Positions 37,672 through 47,424 of a stretch of DNA of 64,000 nucleotides are shown here, piece by piece. Position 1 is the first letter of the stretch. Every line of letters begins with the position of its first letter. Origin of the DNA: JARFQW01 sp963842955 (GTDB lineage Bacteria > Pseudomonadota > Gammaproteobacteria > Steroidobacterales > XN24); the NCBI GenBank assembly GCA_963842955.1, contig CAWJIJ010000010.1, positions 1 to 64,000 on the forward strand, given 5' to 3'. The position numbers and the translations under genes are program-made. The notes beneath the pieces are model-generated. The model saw nothing but the letters and a program-made list of their open reading frames with translations. It had not been told where the DNA came from and made no database searches.

Positions 37672-39012
37672 ATGCACCAAACCGAGATTTCCTACGCGAA
37701 AAATGCCGACGGCGAGTACATCGCCCACCAGAGCTTCGGTGCCGGACGGGCAGACGTTGTTTTTGTGCCGGACTGGGTCACGAACCTCGAAATCATGCGG
37801 GAAGAACCTACCATCGCACGGTTTCTGGATCGATTGTCAGGCTTCTCCCGGCTGGTGTGTTTTGACAAGCGGGGCACGGGCCTGTCCGACCCGGTTTCGC
37901 TGGGAGCCCCTCCCAGCTACGAGGAATGGACCGATGACCTCGGCACCGTGCTCGACGCCATAGGGCTGGAACGCGCAGCCCTCGTCGGCCACGGCGACGG
38001 CGGCCACATGGCCATTCGCTTCGCCGCCATGCATCCGCACAGGGTTTCCGCCCTCGTCCTCGTGGACACCTACGCCCGTCGCCGCCGTGCTCCCGGTTAT
38101 CCCGCAGGCATTCCTGACGAGCTCGTCCAAATGTATGTGGACACCGTCGTCAGTGCCTGGGGCACGGGAACTGTTACCCAGGCGGGGGGCGCGCCCAGCC
38201 TCGCTGAAAACGAACGCTTCATTGCCTGGCGAGGGCGCTACGAGCGACTGTCCATGGGCCGGGGCCCCTTCGAGGTGATCTACCCGACTACCTATGACAT
38301 CGACGTGCGCTCGATCCTGCCGTTCATCCAGGCACCGACCCTCGTCCTGCACCGCGAAGGCAACGGCTATATCCGGATCGGCAACAGCGAGTATCTCGCA
38401 GAGCATATTCCGGGCGCGCGGTTCAAGGCGCTGCCCGGGAACGATCACTTTTTTCACGCCGGTGATACCAAACCGATGCTTCGCGAAATTCAGTCGTTTC
38501 TGACCGGTACCAGCGGCGTTCCGGAGGAGAACCGGGTCCTGGCGACTGTGCTCTTCACGGACATCGTGGATGCCACCCGTCTGGCTCAGGAACTCGGAGA
38601 CCAGGACTGGGCCTACCTGCTGGAACTCCATCACGCCAAGGTGCGCCACGAGCTGGAGCGTTTCCGGGGCCGGGAGGTGGACAACGCCGGCGACGGCTTC
38701 TTCGCCACATTCGACGGGCCTGCACGGGCGGTCCGCTGCGCCCTGGCGATCCGCGACTCGGTGCGGTCCATCGGCGTCGAAATTCGGGCCGGACTGCACA
38801 CCGGTGAGTGCGAGCTCCTGGGACCCAAGGTCAGCGGTATCGCCGTGCATATCGGCGCCCGGGTCATGAGCGAGGCCGGTCCGGGCCAGGTGGCGGTCTC
38901 ACGGACCGTCAAGGACCTTGTCGTGGGCTCCGGCCTGCAATTTCAGTCACTGGGTGAGCACACCCTAAAAGGCGTGGATGGCACCTGGGAGCTGTTCGAG
39001 GCGTGCGCCTAG
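37672..39012 (+). CDS. Class III adenylate cyclase with N-terminal alpha/beta-hydrolase domain
   Basis: Predicted cytosolic signalling protein of 446 aa. Residues 1-280 form an alpha/beta-hydrolase fold (FDKRGTGLSDP, LHREGNGYIRIGNSEYLAEHI, GNDHFFHAGD with a His). The nucleophile elbow reads LVGHGDGGHM, with Gly where Ser belongs, so the domain is probably a non-catalytic sensor. Residues 285-446 are a class III cyclase domain: metal Asp in LFTDIVDATRL and NAGDGFF, then GIAVHIGARVMSEAGPGQV and SRTVKDLVVGSGLQFQSLG. This architecture is known from mycobacterial-type cyclases. ATG at 37672 is chosen by the hydrolase N-terminus. The longer frame from 37477 overlaps the porin promoter. The ligand is unknown. 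Confidence 0.85.
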   Translation: MHQTEISYAKNADGEYIAHQSFGAGRADVVFVPDWVTNLEIMREEPTIARFLDRLSGFSRLVCFDKRGTGLSDPVSLGAPPSYEEWTDDLGTVLDAIGLERAALVGHGDGGHMAIRFAAMHPHRVSALVLVDTYARRRRAPGYPAGIPDELVQMYVDTVVSAWGTGTVTQAGGAPSLAENERFIAWRGRYERLSMGRGPFEVIYPTTYDIDVRSILPFIQAPTLVLHREGNGYIRIGNSEYLAEHIPGARFKALPGNDHFFHAGDTKPMLREIQSFLTGTSGVPEENRVLATVLFTDIVDATRLAQELGDQDWAYLLELHHAKVRHELERFRGREVDNAGDGFFATFDGPARAVRCALAIRDSVRSIGVEIRAGLHTGECELLGPKVSGIAVHIGARVMSEAGPGQVAVSRTVKDLVVGSGLQFQSLGEHTLKGVDGTWELFEACA

Positions 39013-39734
39013 AACCTCACGGCGATCGCGAGGCCATTGGGCGCCACTCCTCCTCCGGTCCCGCCGCGCCAGGGCGCCAGATGCCACGACAGGCCGCTGC
39101 CGCCTCGGGAAACAAATCGCGTCCTGTAGGCCACCAGGTCCGACACCGGGCCCTGAGGCGAGCTCAGCAAGACCGCTTCACCGCCGGCAATGCCCATCAG
39201 CGTGGACACAAGGGCATCGTCTTGGTCGCCGAAGGCCAGTATCAGGCCCCCGAACACCAGGTTCGCACCCACATTGGCCAGGTGTCTGCGCACCGTGCGC
39301 GCCCGCGCCGCCCGGTGGGCGCTGGCAGCCAGGGTGGCCTCGCCGGCAGCCAGGCGCGCCTCGCTGCCCGGGGGCCCGGCAGCCCTGAGTGGATCGGCGC
39401 CATGGCGGCCGGCATGGGGACGTACGCGCATGAGCGTCAACGCGGTGAGGCCCCGAAGCATGGCGACGCCGTTGGCGACCTGGTCATCGTTGTCGCTGTT
39501 GGTGAGCATGCGGGTGCCATGAAACGCAGCCGCGGCGCCGTACACCGCGCTCCAGCCGTCCTGCCAGAGCACGATACGGTCCCGCCGCTCGTCCAGTCTG
39601 GCTTCCAGAAACTCGAGCCGCTCGACTTCGTTCTCGGCTCGAACCTCCGCCGGGCCAACCAGCGCCGCGGCCAGCGCAAGAAGGCGCATGAGGCGCCCCG
39701 GGCGACCGCGAGAAAACCGATTCAACATGAGCAT
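39009..39734 (-). CDS. Hypothetical exported protein
   Basis: 241 aa. An N-terminal signal or anchor (LMRLLALAAALVGPAEVRA) is followed by a charged helical stretch (NEVERLEFLEARLDERRDRIVLWQDGW), an Ala/Arg-rich middle and a hydrophobic segment (LANVGANLVFGGLILAFG). No family was recognised. ATG at 39734, with a second ATG two codons later, is the start. The 3' end overlaps the cyclase stop by four bases on the opposite strand. Two long antisense ORFs here look like shadows. Confidence 0.6.
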   Translation of the reverse strand: MLMLNRFSRGRPGRLMRLLALAAALVGPAEVRAENEVERLEFLEARLDERRDRIVLWQDGWSAVYGAAAAFHGTRMLTNSDNDDQVANGVAMLRGLTALTLMRVRPHAGRHGADPLRAAGPPGSEARLAAGEATLAASAHRAARARTVRRHLANVGANLVFGGLILAFGDQDDALVSTLMGIAGGEAVLLSSPQGPVSDLVAYRTRFVSRGGSGLSWHLAPWRGGTGGGVAPNGLAIAVRF

Positions 39735-39868
39735 GAGAGCACGATCCGGGTTGGACGGAAGGCGCGGATGCTACACGGATATGAAACGACGGCAAGCCGG
39801 CCCGACGCGTTTTCTGGCCAGGCCGACTCAAGGCGCGTGGGCCGCGAAAACGGCTGCGGCGTCGACCG

Positions 39869-41317
39869 CTAGCGCTCCTGGGACATGACCTCTTGAGGCG
39901 TCGGTGCAATCACTGACGCGTCATCCACCCATCCGCCACCCATGGACCGGTACACATCGACGAGACTCGTGTAGTGACTGATCCGGGCGTTGACCGCCTC
40001 GAGTTCCGCGGTGAACAATTCCTGGTTGGCATAAAGCACTTCCAGGTAACTCGCGGCACCCGCCTCGAAACGCAGGTCCGCGAGCCGCGCATAGTCGCGC
40101 AGCGCATCCACTCTCAGGGACAGGGATTCGTACACCGCCGCGTTCTTCTCTGTGGAGACCAGCGCGTCGTTGACTTCACGTAGCGCGTTCAGGATGGTCC
40201 CGCGATAGAACTCCTCGGCCTGTTGGCGGGCCGATTCGGCGGACTGGACCGTCCCGGCAATGCTGCCGGCAGTGAAGATCGGCCCGAGTACGTTCGCACC
40301 GATATTCCACGTGCGCGCGGACGAATCCAGGAAATCGTCGACATCGGTACTGACCGCGCCGTAAGCACCGGTAATCGCGATATCCGGGTAGTAGAGAGAC
40401 CGGGCCACACCGATTTCGGCGTTGGCCGCGATGAGATTCTGCTCCGCCTGGGCGATGTCCGGCCGCCGCACGAGAAGGTCCGACGTCAGGTACTCGGGAA
40501 CCTCCGGCAACGGCATCTGTTCGATTTCGCGGCCACGGAGGATATCCCCGGGATTGCGCCCAATCAGGATGGACAGCAGATTTTCCTGCGCGGCAATCTG
40601 GGCTTCGAAACCCGGGATGGCGGCCTGCGCCTGGTAGTACTGGCTTTCCACCTGGGATAGCTCCAGCCGGGACACGGTGCCGTACTGATATCGCAAACGG
40701 AAGATGTCGAGACTGCGGGCGTAGGTGGCTGCCGTATCGATGGAAATTTCCAGCTGCCGATCGAGCCCGCGGAGCGTAATGTAAGTGGTCGCCACGCCTG
40801 CCACGACGCTCAGGATGACACCCCGGCGGCCTTGCTCCGACGCATACACCTGGGCCTGGGCCGCTTCCGCCTGCCGCCGGACCCGACCGAAAAGGTCAAT
40901 CTGCCACGAGGCCCCGAGGGATGCCTCGTACTGGGTGAAATAAGGATCGCCGCCCGGGGTGAAGCCGAAGCTGTCCTCGGACAATCGGTTGCGGCTGACA
41001 TCGGCCCCGTAACCAACCTGGGGAAAAAACTCGGCTCGGGTCGTACGCAGGGCGCCAAGGAATTGCTCTACCCGAGCGGCCGCCGACCGGATGTCGGTAT
41101 TTTCCGCCAGGGCCGTGGCGACCAGTTCGTCGAGAACCGGATCCTGGAAGCGATTCCACCAGCGCATGTTCGCCAGGTCCGCTGCCTCCCCCGTGTCCAC
41201 CCGCCAGTCCGTGGGGATGATGACCTCGGGCTGCTCGTAATCCGGGCCCACGGCGCATCCCGCCAGCAGCGCAATCAGGACCCAGGCGAGCCGCGATGAC
41301 CAGGTTCCGGACGCCAT
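39869..41317 (-). CDS. RND efflux outer-membrane lipoprotein (OprM/CusC type)
   Basis: TolC-like outer-membrane channel. The signal WVLIALLAGC gives a lipid-modified Cys, followed by AVGPDYEQPEV, the standard N-terminus of NodT/OprM-family lipoproteins. Two OEP repeats follow (WWNRFQDPVLDELVATAL and later DLLVRRPDIAQAEQNL with IGVARSLYYPDIAITG). Start ATG 41315-41317, one base after the pump gene stop, gives 482 aa. ATG 41338 would overlap the pump. Third gene of the adaptor-pump-channel operon. Confidence 0.92.
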   Translation of the reverse strand: MASGTWSSRLAWVLIALLAGCAVGPDYEQPEVIIPTDWRVDTGEAADLANMRWWNRFQDPVLDELVATALAENTDIRSAAARVEQFLGALRTTRAEFFPQVGYGADVSRNRLSEDSFGFTPGGDPYFTQYEASLGASWQIDLFGRVRRQAEAAQAQVYASEQGRRGVILSVVAGVATTYITLRGLDRQLEISIDTAATYARSLDIFRLRYQYGTVSRLELSQVESQYYQAQAAIPGFEAQIAAQENLLSILIGRNPGDILRGREIEQMPLPEVPEYLTSDLLVRRPDIAQAEQNLIAANAEIGVARSLYYPDIAITGAYGAVSTDVDDFLDSSARTWNIGANVLGPIFTAGSIAGTVQSAESARQQAEEFYRGTILNALREVNDALVSTEKNAAVYESLSLRVDALRDYARLADLRFEAGAASYLEVLYANQELFTAELEAVNARISHYTSLVDVYRSMGGGWVDDASVIAPTPQEVMSQER

Positions 41318-41318
41318 A

Positions 41319-42929
41319 TCAGTGTCCACCTGGAGCATCAGCCGGTGCGGCGGCGGTGGCAGGCCCGTCGTCGTCGGAGTCCTGACCTGCGGGCTTCTTG
41401 CCGGCCCGGCGCTCGGAGAGCGACTCGATGATTACGAAGAACATCGGGACGAAGAAGGAGGCGATGAGGGTCGAGGCCAGCATGCCGCCGATAACGCCGG
41501 TGCCGATGGCGTGCAGGCTGTTGGCGCCGGCACCCGTCGCGCGAGCCATGGGCACGCAACCGAGGATGAAGGCGATCGACGTCATCACGATCGGGCGGAA
41601 GCGAACCCGGGCGGCCTCCACGGCCGCTTTCTCGATGGGCATGCCGTTCTGGTAATTCTCAACCGCAAACTCGGTGATGAGAATGGCGTTCTTCGCCGAC
41701 AGTCCGATCAGCGTCACGAGGCCGACCTGGAAATAGACATCGTTCTCCAGGCCCCGGGCCCAGGTAAACGTCAGCGCGCCGAGGATGGCGAAGGGCACCG
41801 CCATCAGGACGCCCAGCGGCAAGGTCCACTTCTCGTACTGAGCCGCCAGGATCAGGAACACCATGATGATGCCGAAAATAAACGCCAGCGCGGACGTACC
41901 GCCGGCCAGTTTCTCCTGGTATGCCTGCCCCGACCAGGAATAGGAAAAACCTTCCGGCAGGGCCTCGCCGGCCAATTCCTCCATAGCGGAAATTGCCTGC
42001 CCCGAGCTGTAACCCGGCGCGGGAGATCCCGTGACCTTGGCGGCCGGAAATGCGTTGAAGCGCGGCAGGACGTTCGGCCCGGCCTGGTATCGGTATGTCG
42101 CCACCGCGGACAGCGGCACCATTTCCCCCGTCTGTGACGGCACAAAGATATTCGAGAAATCCGCTGGATCGTCACGATAATCGGGCTCGGCCTGGATGAT
42201 GACCTGCCAGATCCGCCCGAAATCCGTGAACTGGGAGACGTAGAGGGACCCGAAATAGGCCTGCAGCGTAGTGTAGATGTCCTCGACCGGAATCTGCAGC
42301 AGCTCCGCGCGATTGCGGTCGACATCCAGATAGAGCTGCTGCTCGCTCGCCGAGAAGGTCGTTGACACACCGGTCAGCTCCGGCCGTCCCCGGGCGGCGC
42401 CGATGAATTTCTTGACCGCCCCTTCGAGGGCCTCGGAACTTCCCCCGCCCCGATTCTGGATATAGAACTCGAATCCCCCGGTCGTGCCAAGCCCGGGAAT
42501 CGACGGCGGATTGAGGGCGAAGATATACCCATCCTTGATAGCCCCGAGCGTCGTCCTGGATTCAGTTAACACCGAGAACGACGACAGGGACTCGTCCTTG
42601 CGCTCATCGAAAGACTTCAGGGGAATGAACAACACCCCGGCATTGGTCTTGTACTGGCTGTCGATGAGGCTGTACCCGGAGACCTGCGCGACGCTTTTCA
42701 CGGCCGGATTGGCCAGCAAGGCGTCGGTCGCCTTCTGGTTGGCCATCGACGTTCGCTCCAGGCTGGCCGCGTCCGGCATCATCGTCACGCCGAACAGGTA
42801 GCCCTGGTCCTCTTCCGGGACAAAGCTGCCGGGCAGGATCCGGAACATGTGAACGACGCCGAACACCGCCACGCCAAACAGGAGCAGGCCGATGGCTCGA
42901 TGGTGGATCAGCCACTCGACCCCACGCAC
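41319..42929 (-). CDS. RND efflux pump, C-terminal half (frameshifted)
   Basis: C-terminal half of a hydrophobe/amphiphile RND transporter (AcrB/MexB-like). It begins in frame near RGVEWLIHHRAIGLLLFGV (TM7) and carries GSFVPEEDQGYLFG, the second porter domain and the last helices. The default start at 42929 is internal to the real gene. Removing one C from CCC at 42979-42981 joins it to the N-terminal frame as KKGFFLWFENTFTKITNGY, the normal junction before TM7. The rejoined protein is about 1060 aa, the usual RND size. Confidence 0.88.
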   Translation of the reverse strand: MRGVEWLIHHRAIGLLLFGVAVFGVVHMFRILPGSFVPEEDQGYLFGVTMMPDAASLERTSMANQKATDALLANPAVKSVAQVSGYSLIDSQYKTNAGVLFIPLKSFDERKDESLSSFSVLTESRTTLGAIKDGYIFALNPPSIPGLGTTGGFEFYIQNRGGGSSEALEGAVKKFIGAARGRPELTGVSTTFSASEQQLYLDVDRNRAELLQIPVEDIYTTLQAYFGSLYVSQFTDFGRIWQVIIQAEPDYRDDPADFSNIFVPSQTGEMVPLSAVATYRYQAGPNVLPRFNAFPAAKVTGSPAPGYSSGQAISAMEELAGEALPEGFSYSWSGQAYQEKLAGGTSALAFIFGIIMVFLILAAQYEKWTLPLGVLMAVPFAILGALTFTWARGLENDVYFQVGLVTLIGLSAKNAILITEFAVENYQNGMPIEKAAVEAARVRFRPIVMTSIAFILGCVPMARATGAGANSLHAIGTGVIGGMLASTLIASFFVPMFFVIIESLSERRAGKKPAGQDSDDDGPATAAAPADAPGGH

Positions 42930-44508
42930 GTAGCCATTGGTGATTTTTGTGAAGGTATTTTCGAACCACAGGAAGAAACCCTTTCTTCTCGTGCTTGCCG
43001 GGCTTCAGTATCAGGGCCGCCAGGGCCGGCGAAAGGGTCAGCGCCACGATGCCCGAAATCGCCATGGCGATGGCAATGGTGACCGCAAACTGCTTGTAAA
43101 GCGTCCCGGTCAACCCGCCAAGGAACGCCACCGGCAGGAACACCGAGGAGAGCACCAGCACAATGGAGACCAGCGCCCCGGTCAGTTCAGCCATGGCTTC
43201 CTTGGCGGCCTCTTTGGCGGTATGCCCCAGGGTTGCCATCTTGTGCTCCACCGCTTCCACAACGATGATCGCGTCGTCGACCACGAGGCCGATGGCAAGA
43301 ATCATCCCGAACAGCGTCAGCATGTTCGTCGAAAAGCCGAGCGCATAGATTCCGACGTAGGTTCCGATGATCGCCACCGGAACGGCAATGGTCGGAATGA
43401 TGGTAGCCCGCAGACTCTGCAGGAACAGGAAGACCACCGCCACAACCAGGATGACCGCCTCGAAGAACGTATGAACGACCTTCTCGATCGACGCACGAGT
43501 AAACTCGCTGGTGTCCATCACGATCTTGTACTCGAGCCCGGCGGGAAATCCGGGAGCGAGTTCTTCCAGCAACGCCCGGACCCGGTTCGACGTATCGATG
43601 GCGTTGGCCCCGGGCTGCTGATATACAATCAGGTCAGCGGCGATCTTGCCGTCCGTCTTGGTCTCCATCGAATAGTTCTGGGAGCCCAGCTCCGCCCGGC
43701 CCACGTCACGAATCCGGACAATAGCGGCGTTTTCGTCCTCACCCGCGCGAAGGATGATGCTCTCGAACTCGTCGGGCTTGACCAGCATGCCCTGGCTGGT
43801 TACCGGGAAATTCTGCGTCGTACCCGGCGGAGCAGGGGTCTGGCCTATCTGCCCGATCCCGAAAGCCTGGTTCTGGCCGGAAATCGCGTCGGCCACTTCA
43901 GGGGCCGTGATTCCGAGCTGGGCGAGCCGGTCCGGCTTGAGCCAGATCCGCATGGCCACGTCAGGAATCGGGAACATGCTGGAGAGATTGGCCCCGGGGA
44001 GGCGCTTGACGGCATCCAGAACGTAGAGATTGACGTAGTTGTTGAGATAGACCGGATCGATGGAATCGTCAGGAGAAAAGAAGCTGACCACCATCATGAA
44101 GGTCTGGGAGACCTTCTGAACCGTTACCCCCTGCTCGGCGACGACCTGGGGCAGTTTGGCCAGCGCCTGGTTGACTCGATTCTGGGTGTTGACCTGGGCA
44201 ATGTCCGGATCGGTCCCCGGAGCGAAGGTCACGATAAGGGTCATGTCGCCCGATGACGAACTGGTGGACGTCATGTAGATCATGTCGTCCACGCCGTTGA
44301 CCTGCTGCTCGATAGGCGCGGCAACGGTATTGGATACGACTTCCGCGGTGGCACCTGGATAACGGGTGGATACGTTCACCGTGGGCGGCGCGATCTCGGG
44401 GTACTGGGCGATGGGCGTGGCGAACAACGCCGCCCCACCCGCCAGGACGATCACAATCGATATCACCGTCGCAAAGACGGGCCGGTCAATAAAGAAACTC
44501 GGTCCCAT
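42604..44508 (-). CDS. RND efflux pump, N-terminal half (frameshifted)
   Basis: N-terminal half of the inner-membrane, proton-driven pump. FFIDRPVFATVISIVIVLAG is TM1. It is followed by IAQYPEIAPPTVNVSTRYPG, the porter domain, and TM2-6 including the proton-relay motif GLVVDDAIIVVEAVE with two adjacent Asp. The ATG at 44506-44508 overlaps the adaptor stop (TGATG). From about 42980 the frame is wrong (HKNHQWLRAW onwards) because of one extra base. The true continuation is the 41319-42929 frame. Substrate range is unknown; sequence style is of the AcrB/MexF multidrug group rather than heavy-metal CusA. Confidence 0.88.
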   Translation of the reverse strand: MGPSFFIDRPVFATVISIVIVLAGGAALFATPIAQYPEIAPPTVNVSTRYPGATAEVVSNTVAAPIEQQVNGVDDMIYMTSTSSSSGDMTLIVTFAPGTDPDIAQVNTQNRVNQALAKLPQVVAEQGVTVQKVSQTFMMVVSFFSPDDSIDPVYLNNYVNLYVLDAVKRLPGANLSSMFPIPDVAMRIWLKPDRLAQLGITAPEVADAISGQNQAFGIGQIGQTPAPPGTTQNFPVTSQGMLVKPDEFESIILRAGEDENAAIVRIRDVGRAELGSQNYSMETKTDGKIAADLIVYQQPGANAIDTSNRVRALLEELAPGFPAGLEYKIVMDTSEFTRASIEKVVHTFFEAVILVVAVVFLFLQSLRATIIPTIAVPVAIIGTYVGIYALGFSTNMLTLFGMILAIGLVVDDAIIVVEAVEHKMATLGHTAKEAAKEAMAELTGALVSIVLVLSSVFLPVAFLGGLTGTLYKQFAVTIAIAMAISGIVALTLSPALAALILKPGKHEKKGFLPVVRKYLHKNHQWLRAWGRVADPPSSHRPAPVWRGGVRRRSHVPDPARQLCPGRGPGLPVRRDDDAGRGQPGANVDGQPEGDRRLAGQSGREKRRAGLRVQPHRQPVQDQCRGVVHSPEVFR

Positions 44509-45693
44509 CAGTTGGGCCTGTCAGCCTCTTTGCCGTTCGAGTCCCCTGCCTTCGACGGGGTGCCGTCACCTGCCTTCGCCAGGCTGCCGGCCGGTACCGG
44601 CTTGATCGGCGCGCCCGGGCGCAGCGTACGGATCCCTTCGACAATGATCGATTCCCCCCCTTTGAGGCCCTTGTCGATCACCCAGTCATCCCCGACCCAG
44701 TCACCCGTGACCACCGGGCGCGCTTCAGCCTTGTTGTCTTTGCCCACCAGCCAGACGATGTGGCCGTTGGAGGACTGCTGGACCGCCTTTTGCGGCACAA
44801 GGACAGCATCCGGCCGGGTAATCCCGAGCACCTTGGCGGTCACGAACATGCCGGGGCGCAGGGAGCCCTCCGGGTTCGGCACGACCGCCCGGACATTGAA
44901 CGTGCCCGTCCTGTCGTCGAAACTGGGAGCCCGGAAATTCATGCGGCCCTTGTGCGGAAAGAGCTGGCCATCGGCCAGGTAGACCTCGAATTCCAGCTGG
45001 CCGTCCTCGACGGAATTCACCATCCCGGCAGCCATCAGCCGTTCATGCTCTTCCATCTCGTTCTGGGAGACGCTGAAATTGACCCAGATCGGATCCACCT
45101 GCGCCACGTAGCTGAGGTCTGCCGACTCGCTCATGGCGTTCAGAAACGCCCCCTCCCGCTGCTTCGCTTTCCCGGTCAGGCCGGTAACGGGCGCGCGAAT
45201 CGTCGCATAGCTGAGATCCAGCTCGGCCTGGGTCACATTGGCCTTGGCGGAATAGACGGCGGCTGCCGCCGCGTCCCGTTCCCCGACGGCGGTGTCCAGG
45301 TCACTCTGGCTCATGGCGTCCGCCTCCGCCAGCGGCCGTGTGCGATCCAGGTTTGCGGTAGCCGTCGCGAGACGCGCCTTGGATGCTTCCAGCTCACCCT
45401 TGGCGGCCTGGAGATCGGCCTCGAAGGGGCGCTTGTCCATCGCGAACATCACGTCGCCTTCCTGGACCAGGGATCCCTCGGTATACACGATCCTGTCCAG
45501 GAAACCCGACACGCGGGCCACGACCTGGACCTCCCGGGAACTCTCGGTCTGCGCAACCCTCGAGATATCTCGTGCCACGGTGCGGGTTTCGACTTTCTGC
45601 ACGCCGACAGTCTGGGGTGGCGGAACCGGCGGCTCGGGCTTGGAACAGGCCGGCCAGCCCGACGCAGCACAGGGCGAAGCATCGCACCCCCAA
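44508..45693 (-). CDS. RND periplasmic adaptor (HlyD/MexE type), 5' frameshift
   Basis: Membrane fusion protein linking pump and channel. The body (from about 45602) has the lipoyl half-motif VQVVARVSGFLDRIVYTEG, a coiled-coil hairpin, the second lipoyl part LSYATIRAPVTGLTGK, and beta-barrel and membrane-proximal domains to SIIVEGIRTLRPG. The uninterrupted frame lacks a signal. In the next frame just upstream is RCFALCCVGLAG. Removing one G of the GG at 45648-45649 turns it into LAGCSKPEPPVPPPQTV, a perfect lipobox fused to the body. Start is TTG 45691-45693 or GTG 45685-45687. First gene of the pump operon. Confidence 0.85.
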
Positions 45694-45824
45694 CGGGAAA
45701 AATTCTGTTCAAGAAGCCCCCTGGATCTGGTATCGAGGAAGCGACCCCCTTCCCCGCGCGAAGTATACCCTTTACCCCGGTTGGATCGTGTACGGAGTTT
45801 TCCGTATCGGCGCGACAGACCGGC

Positions 45825-47165
45825 TCAGAAACCATTCCACGGCAGGGATGCAGGGGTTCCCGCTGCCGCGCATTCCAGAAGTTCCGCCGCACGGCCGTTG
45901 TCGTGCTGTTTCATCATCCGGTCGCGCATGCGGAGCACGCTCCTCTGATATTCGGGATTGGCCAGAAGTTCTTCGATACACGCGGCGATTTGACCGACAG
46001 AATCCGACCGCAAATCCCCCCGAAGACCCAGGCCGTGGTAGACCACCCGTGCGGCATTGCCGTTCTCCTCCTTTGCGCCCCCGGAATAGCAGACCAGCGG
46101 AACGCCGCTGAGAATGGCCTCGTAAATGGAAGCCGGCCCGGCATGGGTCAACATCACGTCCGCGCGCCGAAGAACGTCGAGCTGGGGCGCATGGGCCAGG
46201 ATATGAACGTTTTCGGTTGTCGCGCCCAGGGACGCCGGTTCGGTATTCCGCCCTGCGGCGAGAATCAATAACCAGTCCGGCCGGGAGGCGAAGGCGGCGA
46301 TAACGCGCCGGTAATATGACGAGTCTGAAAGAATCGAACCCATTGCACAGTAGACCACCGGGCCTTTCTCACGGTTTTCCATCGCCCGGAGGACCTCCTG
46401 ATACGCGGGGTCTTCCAGGTTCTCCAGGCGGTCCATACCGGCGACGGGGCCGATACGGAAATCGGGATTCGGATCGGTATTGGGCAGATCCAGGGCGGCC
46501 GGCCCGAGATACAGGGTGGGGATCTCCGGATAGGAAAGGTACTGCCAGTGGCGACGCGAAGTGCGACCGGAAAGATCGAAGCCCTCCCGCGCCGCAACCG
46601 CGCGGATGGTAGACCACCAGTCCGCCCCACCGTAGTACATGCGCGACGCCGCCAGCCGCGCTCTCCGTGCGATCAGCCCGGTCAGCCAGGAAACGCGGCT
46701 TCGCCATTCCGGACATCCACCGGGCCCCGGAACGTGGGAGGACGAAGGCATCGGTACACGGCCGGTCTGCAAGGGGGAGCATTCGTACTCGATGAGCATC
46801 ACCGGGTAACCGCGCGATACCGCCTGGATGATCTGGGCGTGTAGCTCGTAGTCGAGGATGACCACGTCCGGCGTCAACGTGTCGAGGGCGCTGGCGAGCA
46901 CGTCCCCGTGAATAATCCGCTCGGCCCGGGCCTGTTCCTTCCGAACCCGCGCCCGCCGGCCCGTCAGCCCGCCGGGCCGGCGGACAAAATGCGCCGGCAG
47001 TTCAAGCCGGTGGATGGTGATATCCGGGGACCAGCCGCGCAGCCCGGATTCCCTCAGGCTCAGAACGGATACCCGATGCCCGCGGTCGATCAGTCCGGCA
47101 GTCAGCGCCGACAACCGGTGCACGTAGCTTGCGATGCCTGCGGTAACAAAAACAAAGTGTGCCAT
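45825..47165 (-). CDS. UGT/MGT-type glycosyltransferase
   Basis: GT-B glycosyltransferase of the GT1 group (macrolide/zeaxanthin glycosyltransferase-like). N-terminal acceptor domain from HFVFVTAGIASYVHRL; C-terminal nucleotide-sugar domain with VVYCAMGSI, VHILAHAPQLDVLRRADVML, THAGPASIYEAILSGVPLV and the donor-site acidic/Gln-like region GGAKEENGNAARV. Start ATG at 47163-47165 (446 aa) is chosen at the N-terminus of the fold; ATG 47183 is possible. The long upstream frame is antisense to the hupE leader. It stands upstream of the RND operon and 2 kb from the NRPS operon; involvement in tailoring the peptide is only possible. Confidence 0.85.
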   Translation of the reverse strand: MAHFVFVTAGIASYVHRLSALTAGLIDRGHRVSVLSLRESGLRGWSPDITIHRLELPAHFVRRPGGLTGRRARVRKEQARAERIIHGDVLASALDTLTPDVVILDYELHAQIIQAVSRGYPVMLIEYECSPLQTGRVPMPSSSHVPGPGGCPEWRSRVSWLTGLIARRARLAASRMYYGGADWWSTIRAVAAREGFDLSGRTSRRHWQYLSYPEIPTLYLGPAALDLPNTDPNPDFRIGPVAGMDRLENLEDPAYQEVLRAMENREKGPVVYCAMGSILSDSSYYRRVIAAFASRPDWLLILAAGRNTEPASLGATTENVHILAHAPQLDVLRRADVMLTHAGPASIYEAILSGVPLVCYSGGAKEENGNAARVVYHGLGLRGDLRSDSVGQIAACIEELLANPEYQRSVLRMRDRMMKQHDNGRAAELLECAAAGTPASLPWNGF

Positions 47166-47424
47166 GGCGAGCAAAGGTCGCATGGAACCGCGGCGAATGT
47201 CATGCCTGGCGCATGAAGCTCTCCGCCCTCCCGGGGACCCGGGACATCCGGAAAGAGGCGTCACGCGAAGAGCTTTCGAACGCTGTCGTGAACACGCGCG
47301 GATCTTATGTTCAATCAGGCCCGCCAGGCGGGTACCGGAGCCCGCAGCCACGGTATCCATCGTATTTGAGACAACGCATAATGAAGTCCTCGGGATCCCC
47401 GGGGTCACGGAAGAACAAACAACA

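Noticed and set aside
39003..39909. Several long ORFs in other frames around the hypothetical gene at 39.0-39.7 kb
   Set aside because: Arg/Pro/Ala-rich readings of GC-rich DNA with no motif, start support or conservation signal.
42604..42929. Two overlapping RND genes or programmed frameshifting
   Set aside because: The overlap is out of frame for one partner, there is no recognised slippery site with a downstream structure, and four other genes show the same kind of single-base excess.
45825..47165. Glycosyltransferase as a definite tailoring enzyme of the peptide
   Set aside because: Same strand but separated from the NRPS operon by two oppositely oriented genes; linkage is only by proximity.
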